Source: Sphingobium yanoikuyae
Lineage (GTDB): Bacteria; Pseudomonadota; Alphaproteobacteria; Sphingomonadales; Sphingomonadaceae
DNA length: 64,000 nt
Direction of reading: 5' to 3'
NCBI RefSeq assembly: GCF_034424525.1
Contig: NZ_CP139979.1
Location: forward strand, 1,426,001 to 1,490,000
This document shows, piece by piece, positions 17,344 to 26,295 of this stretch (within the stretch, counting starts at the first letter, position 1; each line of letters begins with the position of its first letter). The notes below the pieces were generated by a model, which was given only the letters and a program-made list of their open reading frames with translations, did not search any database and was not told the DNA's origin. The position numbers were made by a program, and so were the translations under genes.

Positions 17344-19044
17344 TTATTGCCCCTTCACATAGACCCGCTTGCCGTTGATCCAGGTTTCCAGCACCTGCGT
17401 GCCGCGAATGTCGGTCGGGCTGGCCGTCTCGATATTGCGGTCGATCAGCAGGAAGTCCGCCCGCTGCCCCGGCACCAGGCTGCCGAATTTCTTCTCGGCA
17501 AAGCCGGCAAAGGCCGCCTGCCGGGTAAAGCCGTCCAGCGCCGCCTCGAAGCTCACCTTCTGCTCGGGCATCCAGCCGCCGGCCGGCTCGCCCCTGGCGT
17601 CCTGCCGCGACATGGCGGCAGCGATACCGGGGAAGGGATTGGGGCTTTCGACCGGCACGTCGGAGCCAAACGCCAGCGGCACATGATTGTCGAGCATCGC
17701 CTTCCAGGCATAGGCGCCTTTCAGCCGTGCCTCGCCCAGTCGCGCCGTCGCCATGCGCCAGTCCGACGTTTCATGCACCGGCTGCATCGACGCGATCGTG
17801 CCATAGCGGGCAAAGCGCGGCAGGTCGGTCGGATCGATGATCTGGGCATGTTCGACCCGCCAGCGCCGATCGCCGCTATAGGTGTCCGACATTTCCTGGA
17901 TCGCGTCGAGTATTTCGCCATTGGCGGCGTCGCCGATCGCGTGGACCGCGACCTGGAAATTGTCCATCGCCGCCCGACTCATGATGTTGCGCAGCTGCGT
18001 CGACGGGATCATCGGCAGGCCGCGTTGGCCCGGCGCATCGCTATAGTCCGCCTTCAGCCAGGCGCCGCGCGACCCCAGCGCGCCGTCCAGCAGCAGCTTG
18101 ATCCCGCCCATGCGCAGATGATCGTCATACAGCCAGGGCGTGGGTTCCGGCCCGGCGATCAGCACCATATTGTCGAGGCCATAGGCATAGGACATGATCC
18201 GCACGCGCAGCGCGCCGCGGTCGGCCGACCGGCGGAAGGCCTGCCAATCCTCGATGCTGGTGCCCATGTCGGCAATGCCGGTGATGCCCACCGCCAGCAG
18301 CGCGCGCTGCGCCTTTTCCAGCGCATTGTCGCGATCCTTGGGGGCAGGGGCGGGCACGACCTTCTGGATCAGATCCATCGCCTTGTCGACGAATACGCCC
18401 GCCGGCTTGCCCGCCGCCATCTCGATCCGGCCACCGGCCGGCGCCTTGGTCGTCGCGCTGACGCCGGCCGCGCGGATCGCGGCGCTGTTGGCCCAGCCGG
18501 CATGGCCATCGACCCGCTCCAGCCAGACCGGAATGTCGCCCACGGCCGCATCCAGTTCTGCGGCGGTCGGGAATCGGCCCAGCCCCCATGTCTCCTGGTT
18601 CCAGCCGGTGCCGATGATCCATTTGCGGCCGGTATTCTCCTGCGCATAGGCGCGGATCTTCGCCTGCGCCTCGGCCAGCGATTTCGTGTCGGACAGGTCC
18701 AGCGTGATCAGTGACAGGCCAAGTCCCATGACATGGCCATGCGCGTCGATCAGACCGGGGATCAGCGTCTTGCCGCCCGCGTCCAGCTTGAAGCTCGGGC
18801 CTTTCGGCCGCTCGGGCCAGGGTTGGCCGCGCTTGGGCTTCTTGGGCTTATATTCGGGTTCCTGATAGCGGCCCTGGATCAGCTTTTCGACCTTGCCCTC
18901 ATCGTCGATCATCAGCGCGCCGAAATGGACGATCTTGCCATCCGGTCCGATGGCGATGCCGTTCACATTGTCGATCACGCCCGACGCGTGGGCGGGCATC
19001 GGCAGAGCAAGCGCGGCGATCGCCGCCAGCATCATCTTCCTCAT
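17344..19044 (-). CDS. Exported amidohydrolase family protein (YtcJ/Amidohydro_3 type)
   Basis: A 566-residue metal-dependent hydrolase with a signal peptide (MRKMMLAAIAALALPMPAHA). The metal site begins with LIDAHGHVMG near residue 103; VDGHAGWANS near 185, VAVHAIGDAANG near 365, VEHAQIID near 395 and LAFGSDVPVE near 445 follow the family order. Start chosen at 19044, whose ATG overlaps the stop of the upstream gene; the frame is open earlier but runs inside that gene. Two further ATGs lie at codons 4 and 5. Substrate unknown; members are annotated as cyclic amide or ester hydrolases. Confidence 0.9.
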   Translation of the reverse strand: MRKMMLAAIAALALPMPAHASGVIDNVNGIAIGPDGKIVHFGALMIDDEGKVEKLIQGRYQEPEYKPKKPKRGQPWPERPKGPSFKLDAGGKTLIPGLIDAHGHVMGLGLSLITLDLSDTKSLAEAQAKIRAYAQENTGRKWIIGTGWNQETWGLGRFPTAAELDAAVGDIPVWLERVDGHAGWANSAAIRAAGVSATTKAPAGGRIEMAAGKPAGVFVDKAMDLIQKVVPAPAPKDRDNALEKAQRALLAVGITGIADMGTSIEDWQAFRRSADRGALRVRIMSYAYGLDNMVLIAGPEPTPWLYDDHLRMGGIKLLLDGALGSRGAWLKADYSDAPGQRGLPMIPSTQLRNIMSRAAMDNFQVAVHAIGDAANGEILDAIQEMSDTYSGDRRWRVEHAQIIDPTDLPRFARYGTIASMQPVHETSDWRMATARLGEARLKGAYAWKAMLDNHVPLAFGSDVPVESPNPFPGIAAAMSRQDARGEPAGGWMPEQKVSFEAALDGFTRQAAFAGFAEKKFGSLVPGQRADFLLIDRNIETASPTDIRGTQVLETWINGKRVYVKGQ

Positions 19045-19910
19045 GCGCGGGTGATCCGCCGCACCAGCGCGCTGGTATCCTGCCGGTGGCCGCCCATCGC
19101 CTGCACGTCGGCATAATATTGATCGACCATCGCCGTCACCGGCAGGGTCGCGCCATTGGCCCGCGCTTCCTCCAGTGCCAGCCCCAGATCCTTGCGCATC
19201 CAGTCCACCGCAAATCCGAAATCGAAACTGTCCTGCGCCATCGTCTTCCATCTATTGTCCATCTGCCAGCTTTGCGCTGCGCCCCCCGAAATCGCCTCGA
19301 ACACCTTGTCCAGGTCCAGTTCCGCCGCCTGGGCAAAGCGCATTGCTTCGGCCAGGCCCTGCAGAACGCCGCCGATGCAGATCTGGTTCACCATCTTCGT
19401 CGTCTGGCCCGCGCCGGCCTTGCCGACATGGACGATGCGCGCGGCATAGGCCTGCATCACGATCGTCGCGGCCGCCACTGCCGGGGCGGACCCGCCGCAC
19501 ATGATCGACAGCCGGCCATTTCCGGCGCCTGCCTGCCCGCCCGACACCGGCGCATCGACGCAGTGCAGGCCCAGGCTCTCGCCCTCGACGGACAATTGCC
19601 GGGCGATCCGCGCCGACACGGTCGTATGGTCGATGAACAGGCCGCCCGGCTTCATCGTGCGGAACGCGCCTTCGCGCCCCAGCGTGATCTGGCTCAGGTC
19701 ATCGTCGGTGCCGACGCAGCTGATGACGATGTCCGCCTCCTCGGCGGCCTTGGCCGGGCTGATCGCGACCTCGCCGCCATAGGCCTCGGCCCAGCTCTTG
19801 GCCTTGCCGATCGATCGATTGTAGACGGTCAGATGATGCCCCGCCTTGGCCAGATGCCCCGCGATCGGGCCGCCCATGACCCCCAGGCCGATAAACGCGA
19901 TATTAGCCAT
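19041..19910 (-). CDS. NAD(P)-dependent beta-hydroxyacid dehydrogenase (HIBADH/GarR-like)
   Basis: A 289-residue 6-phosphogluconate/3-hydroxyisobutyrate dehydrogenase-type enzyme. The Rossmann fingerprint GLGVMGGPIAGHL is at residues 7-19, the substrate-site DAPVSGGQAGAG near 120 and the catalytic Lys in TTKMVNQI near 170. It may reduce tartronate semialdehyde or oxidise 3-hydroxyisobutyrate; the sequence does not decide. The ATG at 19910 is used because the frame upstream runs into the ilvA promoter region. It forms a two-gene unit with the amidohydrolase (ATGA overlap). Confidence 0.9.
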   Translation of the reverse strand: MANIAFIGLGVMGGPIAGHLAKAGHHLTVYNRSIGKAKSWAEAYGGEVAISPAKAAEEADIVISCVGTDDDLSQITLGREGAFRTMKPGGLFIDHTTVSARIARQLSVEGESLGLHCVDAPVSGGQAGAGNGRLSIMCGGSAPAVAAATIVMQAYAARIVHVGKAGAGQTTKMVNQICIGGVLQGLAEAMRFAQAAELDLDKVFEAISGGAAQSWQMDNRWKTMAQDSFDFGFAVDWMRKDLGLALEEARANGATLPVTAMVDQYYADVQAMGGHRQDTSALVRRITRA

Positions 19911-20007
19911 AAGCCTCGTACATTTCGTGCGTGCAACCAAGCCATAGGGCCAGTTTTCGGCAAGTGCCAGTTTCTTCACCGGCAATTTTGCGTTAGGGCG
20001 CTGCGCC

Positions 20008-21255
20008 ATGAACACGCTGAGCAAGATAGAGGGCGCCCTGCCGTTGCCCGTCACCGTCGATGACATCCTTGCGGCCCGGACACGCATTTCCGGGTCGATC
20101 GTCAAGACGCCGACGCTCATTAGCCAGACCTTCTCGCAAATGCTTGGCTGCAACGTCTATCTGAAGTTCGAAAATCTCCAGTTCACCGCCGCCTACAAGG
20201 AACGCGGCGCGCTCAATCGCCTGCTGCAACTCGATGAAGCGGCCAAGGCCAAGGGCGTGATCGGCGCCTCGGCCGGCAACCATGCGCAGGGGCTTGCCTA
20301 TCATGGCAAGCGTCTTGGCGTGCCCGTCACCATCGTCATGCCCACCACCACGCCGATCGTGAAGGTCACCCAGACCCAGGGCCATGGCGCCACCGTCGTC
20401 CAATATGGCGAGAAGTTCGATGACGCCTATGCCCATGCCCGCAAGCTGGAGGTGGAGCAGGGCCTGACCTTCATCCATCCGTTCGACGAGCCCGACATCA
20501 TCGCCGGCCAGGGCACGGTCGGTCTGGAAATGCTGGAGGATGCGCCGCAGATCGACACGCTGATCATACCGATCGGCGGCGGCGGCCTCTTCTCGGGCAT
20601 CGCCACCGCGGCGCGCGCGATGAAGCCCGATATCCGCCTGATCGGCGTCCAGGCGGAGCTGTATCCGTCGATGTATGATTTCATCAAGGGCGCGGACCTG
20701 GCCTGTGACGGCGATACGCTGGCCGAGGGGATCGCGGTGAAGCAGCCGGGCGAACTCACCCGCCGCTTCGTCGAGCGTCTGGCCGACGATGTGCTGCTGG
20801 TCACCGAACGCCGGCTGGAGGAAGCGGTCAGCCTGCTGCTCCAGATCGAGAAGACGGTGGTGGAGGGGGCCGGTGCCGCCGGCCTGGCCGCGCTGCTCAG
20901 CTATCGCGAGCAGTTCGCCGGTCGCAATGTCGGCCTGATCCTGACCGGCGGCAATATCGACACCCGCCTGCTCGCCAATGTGCTGCTGCGCGATCTCGCC
21001 CGTTCGGGACGTCTCGCCCGCCTGCGCATCATCCTGCAGGATCGGCCCGGCGCGCTGTTCCATGTCGCCCGCATCTTCGATCAGGAAGCGGTCAACATCC
21101 TGGAACTGTCGCACCAGCGCATCTTCACCAATCTGCCGGCCAAGGGGCTCAGCCTCGACGTCGAGTGCGAGACCCGCGATGGCGCCCATCTCCAGCGGCT
21201 GATCACGGCGCTGGGCGCGGCCGGTTACGAGGTCGCGCCGATCGAGGTTGCCTGA
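20008..21255 (+). CDS. ilvA: Threonine ammonia-lyase (threonine dehydratase) with C-terminal ACT domain
   Basis: A 415-residue PLP enzyme converting threonine to 2-oxobutyrate and ammonia. The PLP lysine is Lys64 in AAYKERGALN; SAGNHAQG near 88 binds substrate and IGGGGLFSGIA near 190 the cofactor phosphate. A single ACT-like domain fills residues ~335-415 (RPGALFHVARIF), typical of the shorter form rather than the two-ACT biosynthetic IlvA. It is divergent from the dehydrogenase gene across a 97-base gap that must hold both promoters. Confidence 0.93.
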   Translation: MNTLSKIEGALPLPVTVDDILAARTRISGSIVKTPTLISQTFSQMLGCNVYLKFENLQFTAAYKERGALNRLLQLDEAAKAKGVIGASAGNHAQGLAYHGKRLGVPVTIVMPTTTPIVKVTQTQGHGATVVQYGEKFDDAYAHARKLEVEQGLTFIHPFDEPDIIAGQGTVGLEMLEDAPQIDTLIIPIGGGGLFSGIATAARAMKPDIRLIGVQAELYPSMYDFIKGADLACDGDTLAEGIAVKQPGELTRRFVERLADDVLLVTERRLEEAVSLLLQIEKTVVEGAGAAGLAALLSYREQFAGRNVGLILTGGNIDTRLLANVLLRDLARSGRLARLRIILQDRPGALFHVARIFDQEAVNILELSHQRIFTNLPAKGLSLDVECETRDGAHLQRLITALGAAGYEVAPIEVA

Positions 21256-21300
21256 TTTTGGGACATGCTTAACCATCGGTAAAAATTTCGTGGTAAATGA

Positions 21301-21346
21301 CCTTTTCATGGTTGGGCCGGGACGGCATAGTCCGACCATGAAAAGG
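21301..21346 (+). promoter_or_regulatory. 12-bp perfect hairpin in the ilvA-bpt gap
   Basis: CCTTTTCATGGT (21301-21312) and ACCATGAAAAGG (21335-21346) are exact reverse complements, separated by 22 bases that can form a smaller GGAC/GTCC stem. The 3' arm contains the ATG of a short leader frame. It may end ilvA transcription, control bpt translation, or both. Confidence 0.6.
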
Positions 21347-21382
21347 CAAATTCGCATGACTGAATCGGGGGGAGAGGCATGA
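21338..21382 (+). CDS. Possible 14-residue leader peptide for bpt
   Basis: ATG at 21338 opens [14 protein letters not shown] and its TGA (21380-21382) overlaps the bpt ATG at 21379 in the ATGA arrangement used throughout this genome for coupled genes. The start codon is buried in the 3' arm of the hairpin 21301-21346. Four of the first six residues are basic or polar. Translation is not proven; the arrangement is what is visible. Confidence 0.35.
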   Translation: MKRQIRMTESGGEA

Positions 21383-22197
21383 GCGCACCATTCCGCTTTC
21401 CGCGTTTCTTCGTGACGAACCCCAGCCCTTGCCCCTATCTGCCGGGCAAGAGCGAGCGGAAGGTCTTCACCGAACTCAACGGCGACAATGCCTCGGAACT
21501 CAATGATGCGCTCGGCCGCATCGGCTTCCGCCGCAGCCAGAATGTCGCCTATCGCCCCAGCTGCGCCGATTGCTCGGCCTGTGTCTCTGTCCGCGTCGTC
21601 GCGCAGGAGTTCAAGCCCAACGCGACCCAGCGCAAGCTGATCCGCCGTAACAGCGACCTCGTCGTCACCGCCTGCAAGCCCTGGTCGACCGAGGAGCAGT
21701 TCGAATTGCTCCAGCGCTATCTGCGCGCGCGGCATCCCGGCGGCGGCATGACCGAAATGGACGAGATGGACTTTGCCGACATGGTCGAACAGACCCCGGT
21801 CGAAAGCCATGTCGTCGAATATCGCCTGCCCGGCGAGGATGGCCGCCCCGGCAAGCTGGTCGGTGCCTGCCTGACCGATCGCCAGGGCGACGGCCTGTCG
21901 ATGATCTACAGCTTCTTCGACACCGAACTGGAAGATCGTCCGGGCCTCGGCAACTTCATCATCATGGATCATATCCAGCGCGCCGCCCGTGCGGGCCTCG
22001 CTTATGTGTATCTGGGCTATTGGGTCGATGGCTCGCAGCGGATGCAGTATAAGATCCGCTATCGTCCGCTCGAAAAGCTCAGCCGCGCCGGCTGGGTCCG
22101 CTTCGATCCGGAGGAGCAGGCGCAGGCGATCCGGGTCGTCATGCCACGCGATGAGCCGCCGCTGCCGGTCGAACTGGCCGCCATTCTACGCCGCTGA
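21379..22197 (+). CDS. bpt: Aminoacyl-tRNA-protein transferase of the Bpt family
   Basis: A 272-residue N-end-rule enzyme that adds Leu (Bpt) or Arg to proteins starting with acidic residues, marking them for ClpAP. Diagnostic motifs: [13 protein letters not shown] near residue 15, [16 protein letters not shown] near 55 (paired Cys), [12 protein letters not shown] near 115, [10 protein letters not shown] near 174 and YVYLGYW near 210. The SD GGGGGAGAGG sits seven bases upstream. A hairpin and a leader frame precede it. Substrate amino acid cannot be fixed from sequence alone. Confidence 0.93.
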   Translation: MSAPFRFPRFFVTNPSPCPYLPGKSERKVFTELNGDNASELNDALGRIGFRRSQNVAYRPSCADCSACVSVRVVAQEFKPNATQRKLIRRNSDLVVTACKPWSTEEQFELLQRYLRARHPGGGMTEMDEMDFADMVEQTPVESHVVEYRLPGEDGRPGKLVGACLTDRQGDGLSMIYSFFDTELEDRPGLGNFIIMDHIQRAARAGLAYVYLGYWVDGSQRMQYKIRYRPLEKLSRAGWVRFDPEEQAQAIRVVMPRDEPPLPVELAAILRR

Positions 22198-22243
22198 CGG
22201 CGCAATTTCTGTAATTTACAGATTCTCGATCATTCCGGTTACG

Positions 22244-22270
22244 TGCAGGCTTGTTTAAGCTTTTCCTGCA
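22244..22270 (+). terminator. Hairpin downstream of bpt
   Basis: TGCAGG (22244-22249) pairs with CCTGCA (22265-22270), with an inner CTT/AAG pairing. It lies 47 bases after the bpt stop and ahead of the GGDEF-EAL gene. A separate exact palindrome, CTGTAA-T-TTACAG, is at 22209-22221 and could be a regulator site for the downstream gene. Confidence 0.4.
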
Positions 22271-22318
22271 TCATCGCCGGCATGAGGAACAGGGCGGCAC
22301 GGCAATCGGGGATGGGCG

Positions 22319-24865
22319 ATGGATCGCTTCGCTGATCGGCGCTTTGTCGATGGCGCCCGCGAACTTGGCGGGCCTGCGGCCCATATGCCGTCCGGCGCCC
22401 ATGTCGCGCACAGGGCATTATCGTCCAAGATCAAGCATGTACGCCCGCCCGTCATTCACTGGTTCGCGGATTATCGCGGTCGCCTGCTGACCTACTGGGT
22501 CGAGGGCGAGGTGCGGGGCGGGGGGCTTCGCATGGGGCTGATGCGCCATGGCTGGCGCAAGGGCTTTGATTCGGTCGATATCGGGATCATCATACGGGCC
22601 GCCGCCGCGTCGTCGCAGCCGGAACCGCTGGTCGTTCGCCTGCGTTGCGCAGATGGCGCAAGCCGCTGGTGCCTGCTCCGCATGACGCGGCAGGCAATGC
22701 CCGCAGGGGCATGGCGCTGGTATGGAACGGTCGAGGATATGCATGATCGTCGCGACAAACAGGCTGAATTGCTCGAAACCGCGCTGGCGGAAAGTCGCGA
22801 ACATCATCGCTGGTCGGTAGAACTCAGCCCCCAGGTTCCCTGGACTGCCACCCCCGATGGCGCGATCGAGGAGGTCGGGCCGCGCTGGCGCGATCTGACC
22901 GGCAGCTCGCCCGAACAGGCGATGGGCGCCGGCTGGATCAATGCCCTGCATCCTGACGACATGGACCGGACGCTGGCGCTATGGCGCGAACGGCTCCAGT
23001 CGGGCGATCCGGTCGATGTCGATTATCGCCTGCGCCTGCGCGACGGCAGCTATCGCTGGATGCGCGCCCGCGCGGCCGCCCGGCGCGATGGCAAGGGCGC
23101 GATCATCCGCTGGTATGGCACGCTGGAGGATATCCATAATCAGAAGCTGGCGCAGCAGGCGGTGGCCGAAAGCGAGGAGCATTTTCGCCTCGCGGTGCAG
23201 TCGGCGCGGCTCGGCATCTGGGACTATGATGCCCGTTCGGGCCAGCGCAGCTGGTCGGCGGAATTTCGGGCAATGCTGGGCCTGTCAGCGGATGCGCCGG
23301 CGACCACCGAACTGGCCCTGTCGCTGGTGCATCCCGATGATCGGCACAAGCTCAAGGCGATGATGGACGGCGTCGCCGCCAATGTCCTGCCCCCGCATTT
23401 CGAGGCGACCCTGCGCGTCCATCGCGCCGACAATGGCGCGCTGCGCTGGATCCGCAGCACCGGCTGGGCGACTGGCACCGAAGTCGGCCAGTTGCGCCGG
23501 ATCATCGTCACCTTCCTCGACGTCACCGAACAGCGCGATGCGGAAGAACGCATCCGCTGGGCCGCCACCCACGATCCGATGACGCGGCTGCCCAACCGGA
23601 CATTGTGGCAGGGCGTGCTGGAGGAACTGGCGGATCAGGCGCGCCCGACCGGCGCGGGCTTCGGCCTGATGCTGTTCGACATTGATGATCTCAAGCGGAT
23701 CAACGATTCGCTCGGCCATGACGCGGGCGATGCGCTGCTCTGCGGCTTTGCCGAGCGTCTGGCTGCGGCGGCGCCGTCCGATGCGGTGGTCGGGCGCCTC
23801 GGCGGCGACGAATTCGGCCTGATCGCTGCCTCGCTGGTGGATAGTGCGACCGTGCAGGCCTGCAGCCAGGCGATATTGGACAAGATGCGGGTGCCCTTCG
23901 CCTATCAGGGGCAATTGCTCGAAGCCGGTGTCAGTGTCGGGGGCGCCGTGTTCGGCGAACATGGCGATGATGCGCACGAACTGTTCAAGGCCGCCGACCT
24001 GGCGCTCTATGCGTCGAAGGCGAGCGGTCGCAGCCGGCTCACCATGTTCCATTCCCAGTTGCGCGCCGACGCGCAGCAGCGCAGTTCGATGATCCACATG
24101 GCGCGTCAGGTGATCGCCGAGCGACTGGTCGAACCCTATTATCAGCCCAAGGTCGACATGCGCAGCGGGCAGGTGCTGGGCTATGAGGCGTTGCTGCGCT
24201 GGCAGCATCCCCGGCTTGGGGTGCAGGCGCCTGCCACCATCGCCGCCGCCTTCGAGCATGGCGAACTGGCCATCCGTCTGACTGACCTCATGCTTGATGC
24301 GGTGCTGCACGACATGGCGACATGGCTCCGGATGGGCTTCGATCCCGGCCGGGTGGCGGTCAATGCCTCGGCGGCGGATTTGCTCCAGGCCGATTTCGCC
24401 GATCATGTCCTGGCCCGGCTGGATCAGCATGGCGTGCCGGCACAGAATTTCGAGATCGAGGTGACCGAGTCGGTCTTCCTTGGCCGCGGCGCCGATCAGG
24501 TCGCGCGCGCGCTTGATCGGTTCGCGCGCGGCGGGGTGCGCATCGCCCTCGACGATTTCGGCACCGGCTTCGCCTCGCTCAGCCACCTCAAGCAATATCC
24601 GGTCAATGTGCTGAAGATCGACCGCAGCTTCGTCAGCCATGTCGACAGCGATGCCGGCGACGCCGCCATTGTCGACGCCGTCATCAAGCTCGGCAGCAGC
24701 TTCCGGATGGAGGTGGTGGCCGAAGGCGTAGAGACCGCCGAACAGGCCGCTTTGCTGCTCCAGCACGGCTGCCATATCGCGCAGGGCTATCATTATGGCC
24801 GGCCGCAGCCCGCCGCATCGGTCCTCGCCGCGCGCGGCGCGGCGCCTATCGCGCCGAAAAAGTGA
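22319..24865 (+). CDS. PAS-GGDEF-EAL bifunctional c-di-GMP signalling protein
   Basis: An 848-residue cytoplasmic protein. After ~40 unassigned residues come three PAS/PAC units (W-Y-G-T-V-E-D near 140, W-Y-G-T-L-E-D near 265, and F-L-D-V-T-E-Q near 400), a GGDEF domain with RLGGDEF intact near 500, and an EAL domain with YEALLRWQHP near 620, EVTES near 715, DDFGTGFASLSHL near 745 and EGVET near 800. Both active sites look complete, so synthesis and hydrolysis of c-di-GMP are possible. No membrane helix is visible. The last 20 bases overlap the convergent VOC gene. Confidence 0.92.
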   Translation: MDRFADRRFVDGARELGGPAAHMPSGAHVAHRALSSKIKHVRPPVIHWFADYRGRLLTYWVEGEVRGGGLRMGLMRHGWRKGFDSVDIGIIIRAAAASSQPEPLVVRLRCADGASRWCLLRMTRQAMPAGAWRWYGTVEDMHDRRDKQAELLETALAESREHHRWSVELSPQVPWTATPDGAIEEVGPRWRDLTGSSPEQAMGAGWINALHPDDMDRTLALWRERLQSGDPVDVDYRLRLRDGSYRWMRARAAARRDGKGAIIRWYGTLEDIHNQKLAQQAVAESEEHFRLAVQSARLGIWDYDARSGQRSWSAEFRAMLGLSADAPATTELALSLVHPDDRHKLKAMMDGVAANVLPPHFEATLRVHRADNGALRWIRSTGWATGTEVGQLRRIIVTFLDVTEQRDAEERIRWAATHDPMTRLPNRTLWQGVLEELADQARPTGAGFGLMLFDIDDLKRINDSLGHDAGDALLCGFAERLAAAAPSDAVVGRLGGDEFGLIAASLVDSATVQACSQAILDKMRVPFAYQGQLLEAGVSVGGAVFGEHGDDAHELFKAADLALYASKASGRSRLTMFHSQLRADAQQRSSMIHMARQVIAERLVEPYYQPKVDMRSGQVLGYEALLRWQHPRLGVQAPATIAAAFEHGELAIRLTDLMLDAVLHDMATWLRMGFDPGRVAVNASAADLLQADFADHVLARLDQHGVPAQNFEIEVTESVFLGRGADQVARALDRFARGGVRIALDDFGTGFASLSHLKQYPVNVLKIDRSFVSHVDSDAGDAAIVDAVIKLGSSFRMEVVAEGVETAEQAALLLQHGCHIAQGYHYGRPQPAASVLAARGAAPIAPKK

Positions 24866-25223
24866 CCGCCTCTATCTTGTTGCCATCGGGGTCGCGCACG
24901 AAGGCGCCATAATAATGATCGTCATATTGCGGCCGCACGCCCGGCGGCCCGGCATCGCTGCCGCCCAGCTCCAGCGCCAGCCGATGAAATCCGTCAACCG
25001 CGCCGCGATCGGCCGCGACGAAGCAGATATGGATGCCGTTGCCGGCGCTCGCGGGCGCGCCATCGACCGGCGTCTCGACGCTGAACACCACGTCGGTCAC
25101 GCCATAGTCGAGCGAATGGGGATGGTCGCGCAGGCTGCGATAGCCCAGCAGCGCCATCAGCGGGTCGTAGAAGGCCCGCGCCCGCGCCACATCATTGGTG
25201 CCCACCGATACATGATGCAGCAT
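24846..25223 (-). CDS. VOC (glyoxalase/bleomycin resistance) family protein
   Basis: A 125-residue single-module vicinal-oxygen-chelate protein: MLHHVSVGTNDVARARAFYDPL at the N-terminus, GNGIHICFVAADR in the middle and DPDGNKIEAV at the end. The metal-ligand positions His4/His3 and Glu near 119 are present. Substrate unknown; the family covers glyoxalase I, ring-cleaving dioxygenases and resistance proteins. Its 3' end overlaps the GGDEF-EAL gene by 20 bases, tail to tail. Confidence 0.88.
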   Translation of the reverse strand: MLHHVSVGTNDVARARAFYDPLMALLGYRSLRDHPHSLDYGVTDVVFSVETPVDGAPASAGNGIHICFVAADRGAVDGFHRLALELGGSDAGPPGVRPQYDDHYYGAFVRDPDGNKIEAVTFSAR

Positions 25224-25289
25224 AACGCCACTCCCGTCGCCTGATCCCGCCCGTCAACGCACCAACCCATGGTTGCGGTTCCGGACGGT

Positions 25290-26165
25290 TCAGCGCGGCG
25301 CGGCCTCGGTCGCGTAGCGAGTCGTCGCCTGGGTCGTGCCGTCGGGATTGATGATGATGGTCGTCACCAGCGGCGGCGGATAATAGAAGCCGCCCGAAAT
25401 ATAGCCGCCCGGCGGCAGGCCGGGCACCGGCGGAGCGGCCGACACGACGGTCGTGGTCGCCGGCTGGTTCGACCAGTGCGTGCCGCTCGTCGCCGCCACC
25501 GATGCTGGCGGAGGCGTCGGAGCTGCCGCAACAGTTGTCACCGTCGGCGCGCTCGGGCTGACGGCGCTGCTGGCATAGGCCGGCGCATCATAGTCCACGC
25601 CGGGGCGGCTGGACGGGGCGGGCTGCGGCGTGGGCTGCGGCGCGGGGCTATAGGTCACCATGTCGTCGGGCGCGCTATAGCCGGCTTCGCCACCGGAACT
25701 GGCGATGACGGCCGGCTGCGCCGCACCCTCTTCATAGCCGCCCTCATAGCGCGACCAGTCGATGCCGCTGCGCACGTCGCGCACCCGGCCATATTGGTCG
25801 GTCATCACCGCATCGTCATAATAGCGCGACCAGCCATAGCCGCTGGTCGGTGCCGGCAGGCCATAGGCGCTATAATTGGCGATGAAGAAGCGTGGATGGA
25901 CCCAGTAGGCGGGCAGGGCAAAGCCCACGCGCGGCTGCTGATAGCTTTGCCAGCCACCCGGCGCGGCCCAGCCGGCATACCAGCGCCCGTCATAGCGCGG
26001 TCCCCAGCGATGGGCAGTGGCGGTCGTTGTCGTCGCCGTGGTGGTGGTGGTGCGGACCACGCTCGTGCCGGACGTCGCTGGCGCCTGCGCAGCAACCGGC
26101 CCTGCAAGGCTGGCGATCAGCGCCATGGCGCTGCTGGCGAAGAATAAGCGCGCGGCCATCATCAT
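25290..26165 (-). CDS. Exported RcnB-domain-like protein
   Basis: A 291-residue protein with signal peptide (MMMAARLFFASSAMALIASLAGPVAA) and a Thr-rich spacer. Residues ~85-140 match the RcnB pattern: ALPAYWVHPRFFIANYSAYGLP, then GYGWSRYYDDAVMTD and a Gly-x-V-turn. RcnB in E. coli is a periplasmic protein tuning nickel/cobalt efflux, but sphingomonad homologues are mostly uncharacterised and no RcnA lies nearby. The C-terminal half is Pro/Ala/Ser/Thr-rich and probably disordered. It follows a 9-bp hairpin. Confidence 0.75.
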   Translation of the reverse strand: MMMAARLFFASSAMALIASLAGPVAAQAPATSGTSVVRTTTTTATTTTATAHRWGPRYDGRWYAGWAAPGGWQSYQQPRVGFALPAYWVHPRFFIANYSAYGLPAPTSGYGWSRYYDDAVMTDQYGRVRDVRSGIDWSRYEGGYEEGAAQPAVIASSGGEAGYSAPDDMVTYSPAPQPTPQPAPSSRPGVDYDAPAYASSAVSPSAPTVTTVAAAPTPPPASVAATSGTHWSNQPATTTVVSAAPPVPGLPPGGYISGGFYYPPPLVTTIIINPDGTTQATTRYATEAAPR

Positions 26166-26207
26166 GCTCCCTGTTCCTGCAGGGGCGTCAGGCCGCCCGC
26201 ACGGTCA

Positions 26208-26233
26208 TCATGCTAACGCGGAAATTAGCATGA
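26208..26233. promoter_or_regulatory. 9-bp inverted repeat upstream of the RcnB-like gene
   Basis: TCATGCTAA (26208-26216) and TTAGCATGA (26225-26233) are exact reverse complements with an eight-base loop. The repeat is 43-68 bases upstream of the RcnB-like start and 63 bases after the msrC stop. It could be an operator or the end of the msrC transcript. Confidence 0.45.
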
Positions 26234-26295
26234 CGATCCGTGCAACGCCATGTTCGGCTTATGAAATCCTGTCCCGGAACGGGGCAGGGCGGCGA

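Noticed and set aside
17338..18714. 458-codon open frame on + opposite the amidohydrolase
   Set aside because: Same reason: shadow frame with His/Arg/Gly-rich product and no recognisable domain.
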